A program made the position numbers and the translations under genes. A DNA stretch of 64,000 nucleotides from positions 868,001-932,000 of the forward strand of contig NZ_BNGS01000003.1 of the NCBI RefSeq assembly GCF_014905555.1. Direction: 5' to 3'. The notes beneath the pieces are model-generated. The model had not been told where the DNA came from. It made no database searches and saw nothing but the letters and a program-made list of their open reading frames with translations. This DNA is from Streptomyces sp. Y2F8-2. GTDB lineage: Bacteria > Actinomycetota > Actinomycetes > Streptomycetales > Streptomycetaceae. Within the stretch, counting starts at the first letter, position 1. Each line of letters starts with the position of its first letter. Below are positions 48,424-58,153 of the stretch, piece by piece.

Positions 48424-51400
48424 CTAGCCTTCTGACGCCTTGCCACCCGAACGAGGTGCACCCACGGTGGCGCCCGCCTTGACACCCGAGTCCTTGCCGG
48501 CGGACGGCGCCTCGAAGGACTCGAGCGCCTCCAGGACGTCCTGGACACGGGAGATCTCCGCGTTGATGTCCTCCCGCCGGCGCACCAGGATCTCCAGCTC
48601 CCGCTTGCCCTCCTCGACGGCCTTGCGGGCCTCGCGGATCGCCTCGGCCTTGATCTGCTCGGCCTCGGCGACCAGCGTGGCCTTCTTCTGCTCGGCCTCC
48701 TTCAGCAGACCCTCGGCCTTCTTGACGGCGGCGATACGGACCTTGCCCGCCTCGGAGTTGGCCTCCGACAGCAGCTCCTTCGCCTGCGCCTTGGCCTTCT
48801 CCAGCTGCTCCTCGGCGGCCTTGACCAGTGCGTCGCACCGCTCGCCCGCCGACTTCATCGCCTCGGCCGACTCGCGCCGCGCCCGCTCGTGCAGCTCCTC
48901 GATCTCGGCGGTGATGCGCTCGCGCAGCTCCTCCGCGCGCTCCCGGATCTGGGTGGCGTCCCGGCGCGCACCGACGAGCAGTTCGTCCGCGTCCGCCCGG
49001 GCCCGCTCCACCAGGGTGTTGCCCTCGACCGTCGCCTCGGAGACCAGACGGTCGGCCTCCGTGCGGGCGGCACCCACCATCGTGTCGGCCTGCGCCTCGG
49101 CGTCCGCGGTCGTCTTGCGGGCCGTCTGCTGGGCCTCCGTGAGGAGCTTGTCGGCCTCTGCGGCGGTCTCCGTGATGAGCTTGTCCACCTGCTCGGCCGC
49201 CTCGGAACGCCGCTTGTTGGCGTCCTTGCGGGCCTCGTCCAGGGTGCGCTCGGCCTCCTCGCGGGCCGCCGTCGTGATCCGCTCGGCCTCCGCCTCCGCG
49301 TCCGCCTTGACCCGCTCCGACTCGGTGCGGATCCGCTCGGCGTGCGCCTGCGCGGAGCCCACCGTCTCGGCGGCCTCGGCGCGCAACCGCTCCGCCTCGT
49401 CGGTGGCGTCCGACAGCAGCTTCTCCGCCTTGGCCACGGACTCCGCGCGCACCCGCTCGGCCTCGGCGGCGGTCTCCGTGGTGAGCCGCTCGGCCTCCGC
49501 GCGCGCCTCGGTGATGAGGGTGTCCGCCTGCGTGGCCGCGTCCGACCGGATCCGGTTGGCGTCCTCGCGCGCCTCCGCACGGGTGCGCGCCGCCGCCTGG
49601 TCGGCCTCGGCGAGAGTGTCCGACGCCTCGGTCCGCACGCGCTGCGCGTGCTCGGCGGCGTCCGTACGGAGCCGCTCCGCCTCGGCGATCGCCTCCGAAA
49701 CCGTCCGCTCCGCCAGCGCCTTGGCTGCCTCCGACTCCTCGGTGGCCTGCCGCCGGATGCGGTTCGCGTCCTCGGTGGCCCGCTCGCGCTCCGCGTAGGC
49801 GTCGGAGCGGACCCGGTCGGCCTCCTCCTGCGCCTCGGTGCGCGTACGCTCCGCCGCGTGCTCGGCCGCGGAGCGCAGGCCGGTGATCTCCTCCTGCGCC
49901 TGCTCGTGCAGCCCGGCCACGGAGTCCCGCACCTGCTGGGCGTGCTGTTCGGCCGCCGACACCATCTCCGTGGCGCGCCGGTCGGCCTCCTCCACCAGCC
50001 GTACGGCCTCGGCCTGGGCCTCCTCGACCCGGGCGCGCGCCACCGCGAGCAGCTCCTCGCTCTGCTCCCGGGCGCGCTCGCGCTCCTGGTCGGCCTCCTG
50101 GCGGGCGGCGCCGAGGAGTTCCTCGGCCTCCCGGCGGCGCCGGGCGGCCTCCTCCTGGGCGGCGGCCAGCGTCTCCGAGGCCTCCGTGCTCAGCCGCTCG
50201 GCCGCGGCCTGCGCCTCCGCGCGAACCCGGTCGGCGGTGTCCTGCGCCTCCGACTTCAGCCGCTCGGCCTCGGCCGCGGCCTCCGAGCGCAGGCGGACGG
50301 CGATGGCCTCGCCCTCCGCGCGCGAGGCCGACGCGTCCGAGGCAGCCTCCGTGCGCAGCCGCTCTGCCTCGGCCTCGGCCTGCGCCTGCAGCGTACGAAT
50401 GCGCTCGGAGGCCTCCGTGCGCAGCCGGTCGGTCTCCTCGGCGGCCTCCCGGCGGATCCGCTCCGCCTCCGCACGGGCGTCGGAGAGGGCCTGCTCGGCC
50501 GAGGCGAGCCGCTGCTCGGCCTCCGACTGCAGGCGGGCCAGCTCCTCGGCGGCCTCCGCGCGGCGGGCCTCCACGGCCCGCTCGCTCTCCTCGCGCAGGG
50601 CGCGGGCGACCTTCTCGGCCTCCTCCTTGATCGCGTCCGCCAGCTCGACGGCCTCGGCGCGCTGGGTCTCGGTCTCCTTGCGGGTGCGCTCCAGGGCCTC
50701 CTCCGCCTGGCGGCGCAGCATCGAGGCGCGCTCGATGGCCTCGGTGCGGACCTTCTCGCTGTCGGCGGTGGCGGTGGTGCGCAGCTCGTCCGCGTCGGCC
50801 TTCGCCTTGGCGAGCAGCTCCTCGGCGGTCCTGGCCGCCTCCTCGATCTGCTGGACGGCCTCTCGGCGCGCCTCGGCGCGGATCTTCTCGCCCTCGGCGA
50901 CCGCCTCGGCGCGCAGCTGCTCGGCCTCGCCGCGCAGCCGGCGGGCCTCCTCCTGCAGCTCGACCGTCTTGGCGCGGTACTCCTTGGTGTCGTCCTTGGC
51001 GGCGCCCTTGAGCTGCTCGGCGATGTCGTGCGCCTCGGCGCGCAGCCGGTCCGCCTCGGCCTCGGCCTCCTTGCGGATCCGGTCGGCCTCCTCGGCGGCG
51101 GCCTTGGTGGTCGCGGCGGCGTCCTGAGACGCCTTGTTGAGGACCTCCTCGGCCGTACGGGCCGCCTTGCCGAGCTGGGAGGCGGTCTCCTCGGCCGTGA
51201 TCGTGCGGGCCTTCTCGGCGGCCTCCGCGACGATCTTCTCGGCCTCGGCGCGCGCGTCCGCGACGACCTGCTCGGCCTCGGCCTTCGTGGCCTCGGCCTC
51301 CTTGGTTGCCTCGCTGACCAGCCGGGCGACCTGCTCCTTGGCGGTACGGGTGCGCTGCTCGCCCTCCGTCTCGGCGCTCGAAAGGGCCTTGGCGGCGGCC

Positions 51401-52272
51401 TCCTTCGCCTCCGCGACGACCTTGTCGGCCTGGGCGCGGGCCTCGCGCAGCGCGGCCTCCGCCTCGGCCATCCGCTGCTCGGCGGCCCGGCTCAGCTCGG
51501 ACGCCTGCCGACGGGCGGCCTCGGACTCGGTGGCGGAGCTGGAGCGCAGCTGCTCGGCGTGGTCGGTGGCCTCCTGGGCCTGGGTGGAGGCGGCGTTCAG
51601 CAGCCGTTCGGCGTCCGCGCGGGCGCGGCGCAGGATCTGGTCGGCCTCCGCACGCGCGGACTCGGCGTCGCTCTGCAGCCGCTGCCGGGCCTCGGCGACC
51701 AGCCGCTCGGCCTCGGCGCGGGCGGCGGCGAGGGCCTGCTCGGCCTCGGCGCGGGACTCCTCGACCAGGCGGCGGGCCTGGGCCTCGGAGCGGGCGCGCA
51801 GCTGCTCCGCCCAGGCCACGTTCTCGTTGACGTGCGACTCGACGGTCGCCCGGCGCTCGGCCAGCTCCTGGTCGAGCTGCTGGCGGCGGGCGACCGCCTC
51901 CGCGTGCAGCTCCGCCTGGAGGCGGGCGGCCTGCTCGGCGTGCTCCTGGAGGATGCGCTGGGTCTGCGCGCGGGCCTGGCTCAGCTCGCGCTCGGCCTCC
52001 GCCCGCAGCTGGTCCGCCTGCATCTGGGCGGTGCGCAGCATCTGCTCGGCCTGGTAGCCGATGTCGGCCCCGTCGTACGCGGGACGGGACATGAGGGTGC
52101 GGCGCGCCTCGTGCAGCTTGGCGCGCAGCACCTCGACCTGGTAGCCGAGGTCCTCGGCGTGCTGGATCGCCTTTTCCCGCTCGGTCTTCAGCCGCTCCAT
52201 CTCGGCCTCGAACCGAGAGAGGTGGTCGACGTCAGCCGCCGGCTCTCGCTCCTGGCGTTCGTAGCCCCGCAC
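48424..52272 (-). CDS. scy: polarity scaffold coiled-coil protein Scy
   Basis: Scy gathers DivIVA and FilP into the tip-organising centre and controls hyphal branching. The product, 1282 residues from GTG 52272, has a short N-terminal heptad region (HLSRFEAEMERLKTEREKAI) resembling DivIVA. It then has well over a thousand residues of Ala/Glu/Arg-rich coiled coil with the 51-residue hendecad-based repeat described for Scy and FilP (recurring AEAERLRTEA-like blocks), and a final non-repetitive helix. TTG 52302 would add ten residues but sits too close to its GGAGAG. The gene is GC-rich and highly repetitive, so length is likely variable. Confidence 0.9.
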   Translation of the reverse strand: MRGYERQEREPAADVDHLSRFEAEMERLKTEREKAIQHAEDLGYQVEVLRAKLHEARRTLMSRPAYDGADIGYQAEQMLRTAQMQADQLRAEAERELSQARAQTQRILQEHAEQAARLQAELHAEAVARRQQLDQELAERRATVESHVNENVAWAEQLRARSEAQARRLVEESRAEAEQALAAARAEAERLVAEARQRLQSDAESARAEADQILRRARADAERLLNAASTQAQEATDHAEQLRSSSATESEAARRQASELSRAAEQRMAEAEAALREARAQADKVVAEAKEAAAKALSSAETEGEQRTRTAKEQVARLVSEATKEAEATKAEAEQVVADARAEAEKIVAEAAEKARTITAEETASQLGKAARTAEEVLNKASQDAAATTKAAAEEADRIRKEAEAEADRLRAEAHDIAEQLKGAAKDDTKEYRAKTVELQEEARRLRGEAEQLRAEAVAEGEKIRAEARREAVQQIEEAARTAEELLAKAKADADELRTTATADSEKVRTEAIERASMLRRQAEEALERTRKETETQRAEAVELADAIKEEAEKVARALREESERAVEARRAEAAEELARLQSEAEQRLASAEQALSDARAEAERIRREAAEETDRLRTEASERIRTLQAQAEAEAERLRTEAASDASASRAEGEAIAVRLRSEAAAEAERLKSEAQDTADRVRAEAQAAAERLSTEASETLAAAQEEAARRRREAEELLGAARQEADQERERAREQSEELLAVARARVEEAQAEAVRLVEEADRRATEMVSAAEQHAQQVRDSVAGLHEQAQEEITGLRSAAEHAAERTRTEAQEEADRVRSDAYAERERATEDANRIRRQATEESEAAKALAERTVSEAIAEAERLRTDAAEHAQRVRTEASDTLAEADQAAARTRAEAREDANRIRSDAATQADTLITEARAEAERLTTETAAEAERVRAESVAKAEKLLSDATDEAERLRAEAAETVGSAQAHAERIRTESERVKADAEAEAERITTAAREEAERTLDEARKDANKRRSEAAEQVDKLITETAAEADKLLTEAQQTARKTTADAEAQADTMVGAARTEADRLVSEATVEGNTLVERARADADELLVGARRDATQIRERAEELRERITAEIEELHERARRESAEAMKSAGERCDALVKAAEEQLEKAKAQAKELLSEANSEAGKVRIAAVKKAEGLLKEAEQKKATLVAEAEQIKAEAIREARKAVEEGKRELEILVRRREDINAEISRVQDVLEALESFEAPSAGKDSGVKAGATVGAPRSGGKASEG

Positions 52273-52505
52273 TGCGCGGTCCCATCCGTCCCCTGGTCGC
52301 AAGTCTCTCCAAACGAGCTCCGTCCATCCGCCGAACGGGGCCCCCGGGGAATGGTGTCAGATCAACGGCGGAGCATGGGCTGCTGCCCCGGCGCTCGTCC
52401 CCCGAAACCCGGACCCCGGCACGTCCCGCCGGTGTCACGGCGGGACCCGGTCGCCCTGCTGGAGCGGCGACCGCCCCCAACCCTACCGGCCCCTATGTAC
52501 GGGAG

Positions 52506-52946
52506 TCAGTGCTCAGGTGTCTCAACGGCCGCCGATGTGACCAGTTCTGTGAGAACGCCGTGGCAGTCCTTGGGGTGCAGGAAGGTGATCCGCGAGCCCA
52601 TGGAGCCGCGCCGCGGCTCGTCGTACAGCACCCGCACGCCCTTGTCCCTGATGTCGGCGGAGTCGCCGTCCACGTCCGCCGTGCCGAAGGCGATGTGGTG
52701 CACGCCCTCGCCGTTCTTCGCGAGCCACTTGGCGACGGTGGAGTCCTCGCGGATGGGTTCCAGCAGTTGCAGGTAGGAGGCGCCGCCGTCGTCCGTGTTG
52801 TTGATCTTCAGCATGGCCTCGCGGACACCCTGTTCCTCGTTGACCTCGGTGTGGAACACGGAGAAGCCGTACGTCGAGGTGTAGAACTCGACGGTCTTCT
52901 CGAGGTCGAAACAGGCGATTCCGATGTGGTCGATTCGCGTCAGCAT
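52506..52946 (-). CDS. mce: methylmalonyl-CoA epimerase
   Basis: Epimerises (2S)- and (2R)-methylmalonyl-CoA. This 146-residue VOC-fold protein has two paired beta-alpha-beta3 modules with metal ligands His in IDHIGIA and VHHIAFG and the late Glu in VLTELV. It is divergent from the thiolase gene. With MeaB downstream of the thiolase it marks a branched-CoA cluster; a metal-binding Gln in SYLQLLEP is also in place. Confidence 0.94.
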   Translation of the reverse strand: MLTRIDHIGIACFDLEKTVEFYTSTYGFSVFHTEVNEEQGVREAMLKINNTDDGGASYLQLLEPIREDSTVAKWLAKNGEGVHHIAFGTADVDGDSADIRDKGVRVLYDEPRRGSMGSRITFLHPKDCHGVLTELVTSAAVETPEH

Positions 52947-53094
52947 GGATTCAGTGCAGCGCTCCTCGTGTGGTTACGCAACGTGCGCGCGATCACACTG
53001 ACAGCCCGGTGACGGTTTGCCCTACCGCTCAGTACATTCGAAGTAAACCCTCGTTCACTCCTCGGCTGTGCAGGCCGGAAGGGGATCGCAGCTC

Positions 53095-54297
53095 ATGTCT
53101 GGAACGAACAGCACGACCAGCGTCATCGTCGCGGGTGCGCGCACACCGATGGGGCGGCTGCTCGGCTCGCTGAAGTCCTTCTCCGGAGCCGACCTCGGCG
53201 GCTTCGCTATCAAGGCCGCCCTCGACCGTGCGGGGATCGGTGGCGACCAGGTGCAGTACGTCATCATGGGCCAGGTGCTGCAGGCCGGGGCCGGGCAGAT
53301 CCCGGCACGTCAGGCCGCGGTCAAGGCGGGCATCCCGATGAGCGTCCCGGCCCTGACGATCAACAAGGTGTGTCTGTCGGGTCTCGACGCGATCGCGCTC
53401 GCGGACCAGTTGATCCGTGCGGGTGAGTTCGACGTGATCGTCGCGGGCGGCCAGGAGTCCATGACCAACGCCCCCCACCTGCTGCCCAAGTCCCGGGAGG
53501 GCTTCAAGTACGGCGCGGTCCAGATGCTGGACGCGATGGCGTACGACGGGCTGACCGACTCCTTCGAGGGCATCGCCATGGGCGAGTCCACCGAGAAGCA
53601 CAACACCCGCCTCGGCATCGGCCGCCAGGAGCAGGACGAGATCGCCGCCCTGTCCCACCAGCGGGCCGCCGCCGCCCAGAAGAACGGCGTCTTCGAGGCG
53701 GAGATCACCCCGGTGGAGATCCCGCAGCGCAAGGGCGAGCCGGTCCTCTTCGCCAAGGACGAGGGCATCCGCGGCGACACGACGGTGGAGTCGCTGGGCA
53801 AGCTGCGGCCGGCGTTCAGCAAGGACGGCACGATCACGGCCGGTTCCTCCTCGCAGATCTCGGACGGTGCGGCGGCCGTGGTCGTGATGAGCAAGGCCAA
53901 GGCACAGGAGCTGGGCCTGGAGTGGCTCGCGGAGATCGGCGCCCACGGCAACGTGGCGGGGCCGGACAACTCCCTGCAGTCGCAGCCGTCGAACGCGATC
54001 CTGCACGCTCTGAAGAAGGAGGGCCTGGAGGTCGCCGACCTCGACCTGATCGAGATCAACGAGGCCTTCGCTGCGGTCGCCGTGCAGTCAATGAAGGACC
54101 TTGGGGTTTCCACCGAAAAGGTGAATGTCAATGGCGGTGCCATTGCCCTGGGGCACCCGATCGGGATGTCCGGCGCCCGGCTCGTCCTGCACCTCGCCCT
54201 GGAGCTGAAGCGGCGCGGTGGCGGCGTGGGCGCGGCGGCGCTGTGCGGGGGCGGCGGCCAGGGTGACGCGCTGATCGTGCGGGTACCCAAGGCCTGA
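53095..54297 (+). CDS. acetyl-CoA acetyltransferase (thiolase)
   Basis: Condenses two acetyl-CoA to acetoacetyl-CoA or the reverse. The 400-residue protein has the catalytic Cys93 ([11 protein letters not shown]), NEAFAAVA, His in [16 protein letters not shown], and the second Cys in [11 protein letters not shown], so it is fully equipped. ATG 53095 follows GAAGGGGA. Its acetoacetyl-CoA product is a substrate for the dehydrogenase at 38 kb, on the path to butyryl-CoA and hence to IcmA. Confidence 0.94.
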   Translation: MSGTNSTTSVIVAGARTPMGRLLGSLKSFSGADLGGFAIKAALDRAGIGGDQVQYVIMGQVLQAGAGQIPARQAAVKAGIPMSVPALTINKVCLSGLDAIALADQLIRAGEFDVIVAGGQESMTNAPHLLPKSREGFKYGAVQMLDAMAYDGLTDSFEGIAMGESTEKHNTRLGIGRQEQDEIAALSHQRAAAAQKNGVFEAEITPVEIPQRKGEPVLFAKDEGIRGDTTVESLGKLRPAFSKDGTITAGSSSQISDGAAAVVVMSKAKAQELGLEWLAEIGAHGNVAGPDNSLQSQPSNAILHALKKEGLEVADLDLIEINEAFAAVAVQSMKDLGVSTEKVNVNGGAIALGHPIGMSGARLVLHLALELKRRGGGVGAAALCGGGGQGDALIVRVPKA

Positions 54298-54344
54298 GCA
54301 CCCTCGAACCGACCTCTTTGCGTGAACACGTGAACGGAGCTGTG

Positions 54345-55301
54345 ATGCAGGACGTCTCCTCGCTGGTGGCCCAGGCCAGGGAAGGCCGGCCGCGGGCCGT
54401 GGCCCGGCTGATCTCCCTGGTGGAGGGGGCGTCCCCGCAGCTCAGGGAGGTCATGGCGGCGCTGGCCCCGCTGACGGGCAACGCATACGTGGTGGGCCTC
54501 ACCGGCTCACCGGGCGTCGGCAAGTCCACCTCCACGTCGGCGCTCGTGACCGCGTACCGCAAGCAGGGCAAGCGGGTCGGCGTGCTCGCCGTCGACCCGT
54601 CGTCGCCCTTCTCGGGCGGCGCCCTGCTCGGCGACCGGGTGCGGATGTCGGATCACGCCTCCGACCCCGGCGTCTACATCCGCTCGATGGCCACGCGCGG
54701 CCACCTGGGCGGTCTGGCGTGGGCGGCCCCCCAGGCCATCCGGGTCCTGGACGCGGCGGGCTGCGACGTGATCCTGGTGGAGACGGTCGGCGTCGGCCAG
54801 TCGGAGGTCGAGATCGCCTCCCAGGCGGACACCTCGGTCGTCCTGCTGGCTCCCGGCATGGGCGACGGCATCCAGGCCGCGAAGGCGGGCATCCTCGAGA
54901 TCGGTGACGTGTACGTCGTCAACAAGGCCGACCGGGACGGCGCGGACGCCACCGCGCGTGAGCTGAACCACATGCTGGGCCTGGGCGAGTCGCGGGCTCC
55001 CGGCGACTGGCGCCCGCCGATCGTGAAGACGGTCGCGGCCCGTGCCGAGGGCGTCGACGAGGTCGTGGAGGCGCTGGAGAAACACCGGGCGTGGATGGAG
55101 GAGCGCGGAGTCCTGGCGGAACGCCGCCTGGCCCGCGCGGCCCACGAGGTCGAGACGATCGCGGTGACGGCACTGCGCGAACGCATCGGAGACCTCCACG
55201 GCGACCGCCGACTGAGCGCGCTGGCGGAGCGGATCGTGGCGGGGGAGCTGGACCCGTACCGGGCGGCGGACGAACTGGTGGCGGGGCTGACGCAGGGCTG
55301 A
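54345..55301 (+). CDS. meaB: mutase-protecting GTPase MeaB (ArgK-like)
   Basis: G3E-family GTPase that guards B12-dependent acyl-CoA mutases by gating cofactor loading and removing damaged cofactor. The 318 residues show Walker A GSPGVGKST with Lys60, DPSSPFSGGALLGDRVRM (the switch/base-recognition stretch of the family), VETVGVGQSE, and NKADRDGA for guanine specificity. ATG 54345 has GGAG seven bases upstream; GTG 54330 is an alternative. It follows the thiolase by 47 bases and likely services the IcmA system. Confidence 0.93.
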   Translation: MQDVSSLVAQAREGRPRAVARLISLVEGASPQLREVMAALAPLTGNAYVVGLTGSPGVGKSTSTSALVTAYRKQGKRVGVLAVDPSSPFSGGALLGDRVRMSDHASDPGVYIRSMATRGHLGGLAWAAPQAIRVLDAAGCDVILVETVGVGQSEVEIASQADTSVVLLAPGMGDGIQAAKAGILEIGDVYVVNKADRDGADATARELNHMLGLGESRAPGDWRPPIVKTVAARAEGVDEVVEALEKHRAWMEERGVLAERRLARAAHEVETIAVTALRERIGDLHGDRRLSALAERIVAGELDPYRAADELVAGLTQG

Positions 55302-55465
55302 CGGGAAAGTGCGTGGTTCGCACGCGGGTGCGTTGATACGTTGATCCGCATGTTCCGCCTCTTGGCCTAGGGCCCGCCCAGGACCGCGACCGACGAGCAG
55401 CAGTGGCTGTCGTCGTCGCGGCACTCCGGCGTCCCTTCATCGCCTCGAGCCGAGGAACTTTGCGC

Positions 55466-56749
55466 GTGTCCACGCCCCCTTCCGCTGCTTGCGTGCGGCC
55501 CTCCTACGCCGCCGTTCTCCGTGCCCCGCACGTCCGCCGTACCCTCGCCGCCTCCCTGGTCGCGCGGCTGTCGTACGGGACGGCTCCCCTCTCCGTGATG
55601 CTCGCCGTGACCCGGGCCAGCGGGTCGTACGCCGTGGCCGGGACGGTCCTGGCGTTGTTCGGGGCCACGACGGTCCTGCTGTCACCGCTGAGGGCGGCGT
55701 TCGTCGACCGCTACGGGCCCCGGCGGGCGCTCCTGACGATGGCCCTGCTCTACGCCTGCGTCCTGTGCCTGCTCGCGGTGGTCAGCCGGCGGCCCGGCGC
55801 CCCGGCGCCGCTGCTGGGCGCCCTGGGCGCCGCCGCCGGTGTCTTTCCACCTCCGCTCGGGCCCACCGTGCGGGCCGTGTGGAGCGCCCTCTTCGACGAC
55901 CGCCGGCTGGTGCAGCGGGCGTACGGACTGGATGCCGTGGTCGAGGAGCTGACGTTCGTCGCGGGCCCGCTGCTGGTCGGCACGACGGTCCGGTATGCAC
56001 CACCGGCGGCCGGAGTGGCGCTGAGCGCGCTGTTGGTGACGGCCGGGACGATCGCCTTCGTCACCTCCCCGGGGGTGGCGCGTGTGCGGCCGCCCGCGGG
56101 GTCACAGGTGCGCCTGATGCGCGGACGGCTGCGGGATGCGCGGGGACTGGCGCAGCCGGTGCTCGTGGCCGCAGGCGCCGGACTGGCCGTCGGCGCGCTG
56201 GACCTCCTGGTCATGGCGTTCGCCGAGCAGCGAGGGCATGGCGACGACGTGGTGGCCTGGGTGCTCGCGGCACTGTCCGCGGGCAGCGCGGTCGGCGGGC
56301 TGCTGAACGGGGCGGTCGAGTGGCGGGGGAGCGCTCGGGTGCGCCTGCCGCTGCTGGGCGCGGGTCTGGGGCTGGCGGTGGCGGCGGCGGGGCTCGCACC
56401 GGGCCTCGGCGTCCTCACGGCGGCGGTGATCTGCGCGGGCCTGTTCATCGCCCCGGCCCTGACGACGTCGTACCTGCTCGCGGACGAGTCGTCCCCTGCG
56501 GACTTCCGCACCCAGGCGGGCGCCTGGGTGAACATGGCCGTGAACGGCGGCATCTCGGCCGGCTCCGCAGCGGTAGGGGCGTTGCTGGGGCATCTGCCGC
56601 TGGGATGGTGCTTCGCGGTGTCGGGGGCGGTCACGGTGGCTGCTGCGGGCTTGGCCGCCGGTGGCTGTCCCCGCGCCCGAAGGGGCGCGGGGCGTGGCAT
56701 CACGCGGCTCGGCCGCAGGGGCGCGACCAGCCACCGGGCCCGCAGGTGA
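55466..56749 (+). CDS. MFS-type transporter
   Basis: A 427-residue membrane protein with about 12 hydrophobic segments and an MFS pattern (first loop DRYGPRRALL). Small-residue-rich helices and no specific substrate motif keep it a general permease of the drug/sugar-exporter sort. GTG 55466 (GAGGA nine bases upstream) is chosen; an open frame back to 55403 lacks a ribosome-binding site. The last about 25 codons run through a Streptomyces intergenic palindrome and give an Arg/Gly-rich tail, so the native C-terminus was probably extended when the repeat landed there. Confidence 0.78.
   Translation: MSTPPSAACVRPSYAAVLRAPHVRRTLAASLVARLSYGTAPLSVMLAVTRASGSYAVAGTVLALFGATTVLLSPLRAAFVDRYGPRRALLTMALLYACVLCLLAVVSRRPGAPAPLLGALGAAAGVFPPPLGPTVRAVWSALFDDRRLVQRAYGLDAVVEELTFVAGPLLVGTTVRYAPPAAGVALSALLVTAGTIAFVTSPGVARVRPPAGSQVRLMRGRLRDARGLAQPVLVAAGAGLAVGALDLLVMAFAEQRGHGDDVVAWVLAALSAGSAVGGLLNGAVEWRGSARVRLPLLGAGLGLAVAAAGLAPGLGVLTAAVICAGLFIAPALTTSYLLADESSPADFRTQAGAWVNMAVNGGISAGSAAVGALLGHLPLGWCFAVSGAVTVAAAGLAAGGCPRARRGAGRGITRLGRRGATSHRARR
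56669..56745. repeat. Streptomyces palindromic repeat overlapping the transporter 3' end
   Basis: CCCCGCGCCC (56669-56678) pairs with GGGCGCGGGG (56683-56692). The following CGCAGGGGCGCGACCAGCCAC is the familiar continuation of this dispersed element. It lies inside the reading frame of the transporter gene. Confidence 0.65.
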
Positions 56750-56789
56750 GCACTGACGCGCGCCCCCTGCGGCTCCACCCGGCGGAGCG

Positions 56790-57266
56790 CTACGGCTTGC
56801 CCCGCTGGCCCCGCAGATGTTCCGCGATGGGGCGCAGGGACTTGTGGAGGTGCTCCAGGTCGTCCGGGGGCAGCAGGTCGATGAAGTGGCGCCGCACGGA
56901 CGCCACGTGGTGTGGCGCGACCTTCTTCATCGTCTCCAAGCCGTGGTCCGTCAGGACCGCGTACAGACCCCGGCGGTCGGACTCGCAGTTCTCCCGGCGT
57001 ACCAGATCCGCGTTCTCCATACGGGTGATCTGGTGCGAGAGGCGGCTCTTGGACTGGAGGGTGGCCGCGGCCAGGTCGCTCATGCGCATCCGCAGGCCCT
57101 CCGACTCCGAGAGGTTCACCAGGATCTCGTAGTCGTTCATCGTCAGGCCGAACGGCTGCAGATCCCTTTCCAGCTGGTAGGTCAGCAGCTTGTTGACCTC
57201 CAGGTGGGTGCGCCAGGCGCACTGTTCCGCATCCGTCAGCCAGCGCGTGGCCGTCTCGGTCTCCAT
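56790..57266 (-). CDS. MarR-family regulator
   Basis: A 158-residue winged-helix dimer with the MarR core (LQPFGLTMNDYEILVNLSES, LAAATLQSKSRLSHQITRMENADLV, RRENCESDRRGLYAVLTDHG wing). Its ATG is only six bases from a TAGACT -10 hexamer (57273-57278), so the transcript is probably leaderless. The gene lies downstream of three AIM24 genes on the same strand. The ligand is unknown; targets may include itself and the MFS transporter that converges with it. Confidence 0.88.
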   Translation of the reverse strand: METETATRWLTDAEQCAWRTHLEVNKLLTYQLERDLQPFGLTMNDYEILVNLSESEGLRMRMSDLAAATLQSKSRLSHQITRMENADLVRRENCESDRRGLYAVLTDHGLETMKKVAPHHVASVRRHFIDLLPPDDLEHLHKSLRPIAEHLRGQRGKP

Positions 57267-57300
57267 GTATGAAGTCTACCTAAAAGGTTGAAAGGCGAAC
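57267..57300 (-). promoter_or_regulatory. marR promoter region, probably leaderless
   Basis: On the minus strand CAACCTTTTAGG precedes TAGACT (57273-57278), AT-rich for this genome, and TTTAGGTAGACTT could overlap an operator. The -35 is not clear. Confidence 0.35.
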
Positions 57301-57358
57301 TAGTGAGGGTGGTGTGACTGTGCGCACGCGTTCGACGTCACACTCCGCAGACTACCGC

Positions 57359-58153
57359 TCACAGCCCGAAGCGACGCTGGAGGTCTCCCAGCTGTCCGGG
57401 AAGACGCGGTGTCCCCGGCTGCCCCTGGTGGCCGGGTACCCCACCGCCGCCGGGTACGCCGGGCTCCTGCGGGACCACCCCGGTGTCCTGCTCGGCCATC
57501 AGCGTCTCCGAGGACTGCAGGAGCACCGTGCCCGCCCCGACGAACTCGAACTGGTGCTCCTCCCCGGAGGCCCCGCCGAGCCCCGTCATCGCACGTAGAC
57601 CGCCCCATACGCCCGTCAGGTACCCATGGTCGTAGTGGTGGCACGGCGACGGGCAGTCGGCCCAGCCGACCAGCGCCTGCGGGTCCACCCGGATCGGGGG
57701 TTCCATGAACACCACCGGACCGTTGGACGCGGCCACGAACTTCCCGGTTCCGATGAGCGTGAGGAAGCCCGGAATGATCGACTGCTTCAGCGACAGACTT
57801 GGCTGAAAAGCGAGCAGGTTGCCCGAGCGAATGGTCAGATTGCCGTCCTCGAGGTCGTACGAATTCACGTCGAAGGCCCGGTCGGCGAGCAGCATCTTGC
57901 CCGAGCCCGCCGCCACCACCCAGTCGCTCGCGTGCAGTGGCGAATGGAACGACGTACGGACGAGACGGTCCAGACGGCCGTGCCCGATGCCGTTGAACTC
58001 CATCGAGCCGTAGTAGGCGATCATCTTGCCCTTCTGCAGGAACCACTGGCTCCCCTTGAGCTCCACGCAGAAGGTGTACTTGTCGACGTTGTCGTCGGCC
58101 GGCAGCGTCATCGGGTCGTACACGACGGGCCCCGCGCCCGGGTAGGTGGTCAC
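57359..58153 (-). CDS. AIM24 family protein (third of a tandem trio)
   Basis: A 264-residue member of the AIM24/DUF124 beta-rich family (SGNLLAFQPSLSLK, FLTLIGTGKFVAAS, PIRVDPQALVGW). It has a specific N-terminal segment (VDKYTFCVELKGSQWFLQKGKMIAYYG) and a disordered Gly/Pro-rich tail of about 40 residues. Its ATG overlaps the stop of the previous paralogue. Bacterial AIM24 proteins have no established function; in yeast the homologue is mitochondrial and affects inner-membrane organisation. Confidence 0.85.
   Translation of the reverse strand: MTTYPGAGPVVYDPMTLPADDNVDKYTFCVELKGSQWFLQKGKMIAYYGSMEFNGIGHGRLDRLVRTSFHSPLHASDWVVAAGSGKMLLADRAFDVNSYDLEDGNLTIRSGNLLAFQPSLSLKQSIIPGFLTLIGTGKFVAASNGPVVFMEPPIRVDPQALVGWADCPSPCHHYDHGYLTGVWGGLRAMTGLGGASGEEHQFEFVGAGTVLLQSSETLMAEQDTGVVPQEPGVPGGGGVPGHQGQPGTPRLPGQLGDLQRRFGL

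Noticed and set aside
48889..52776. A 1295-residue Leu/Gly/Arg-rich frame antisense to scy
   Set aside because: It mirrors the repetitive Ala/Glu/Arg codons of scy and also runs into the epimerase gene; no promoter, ribosome site or family.
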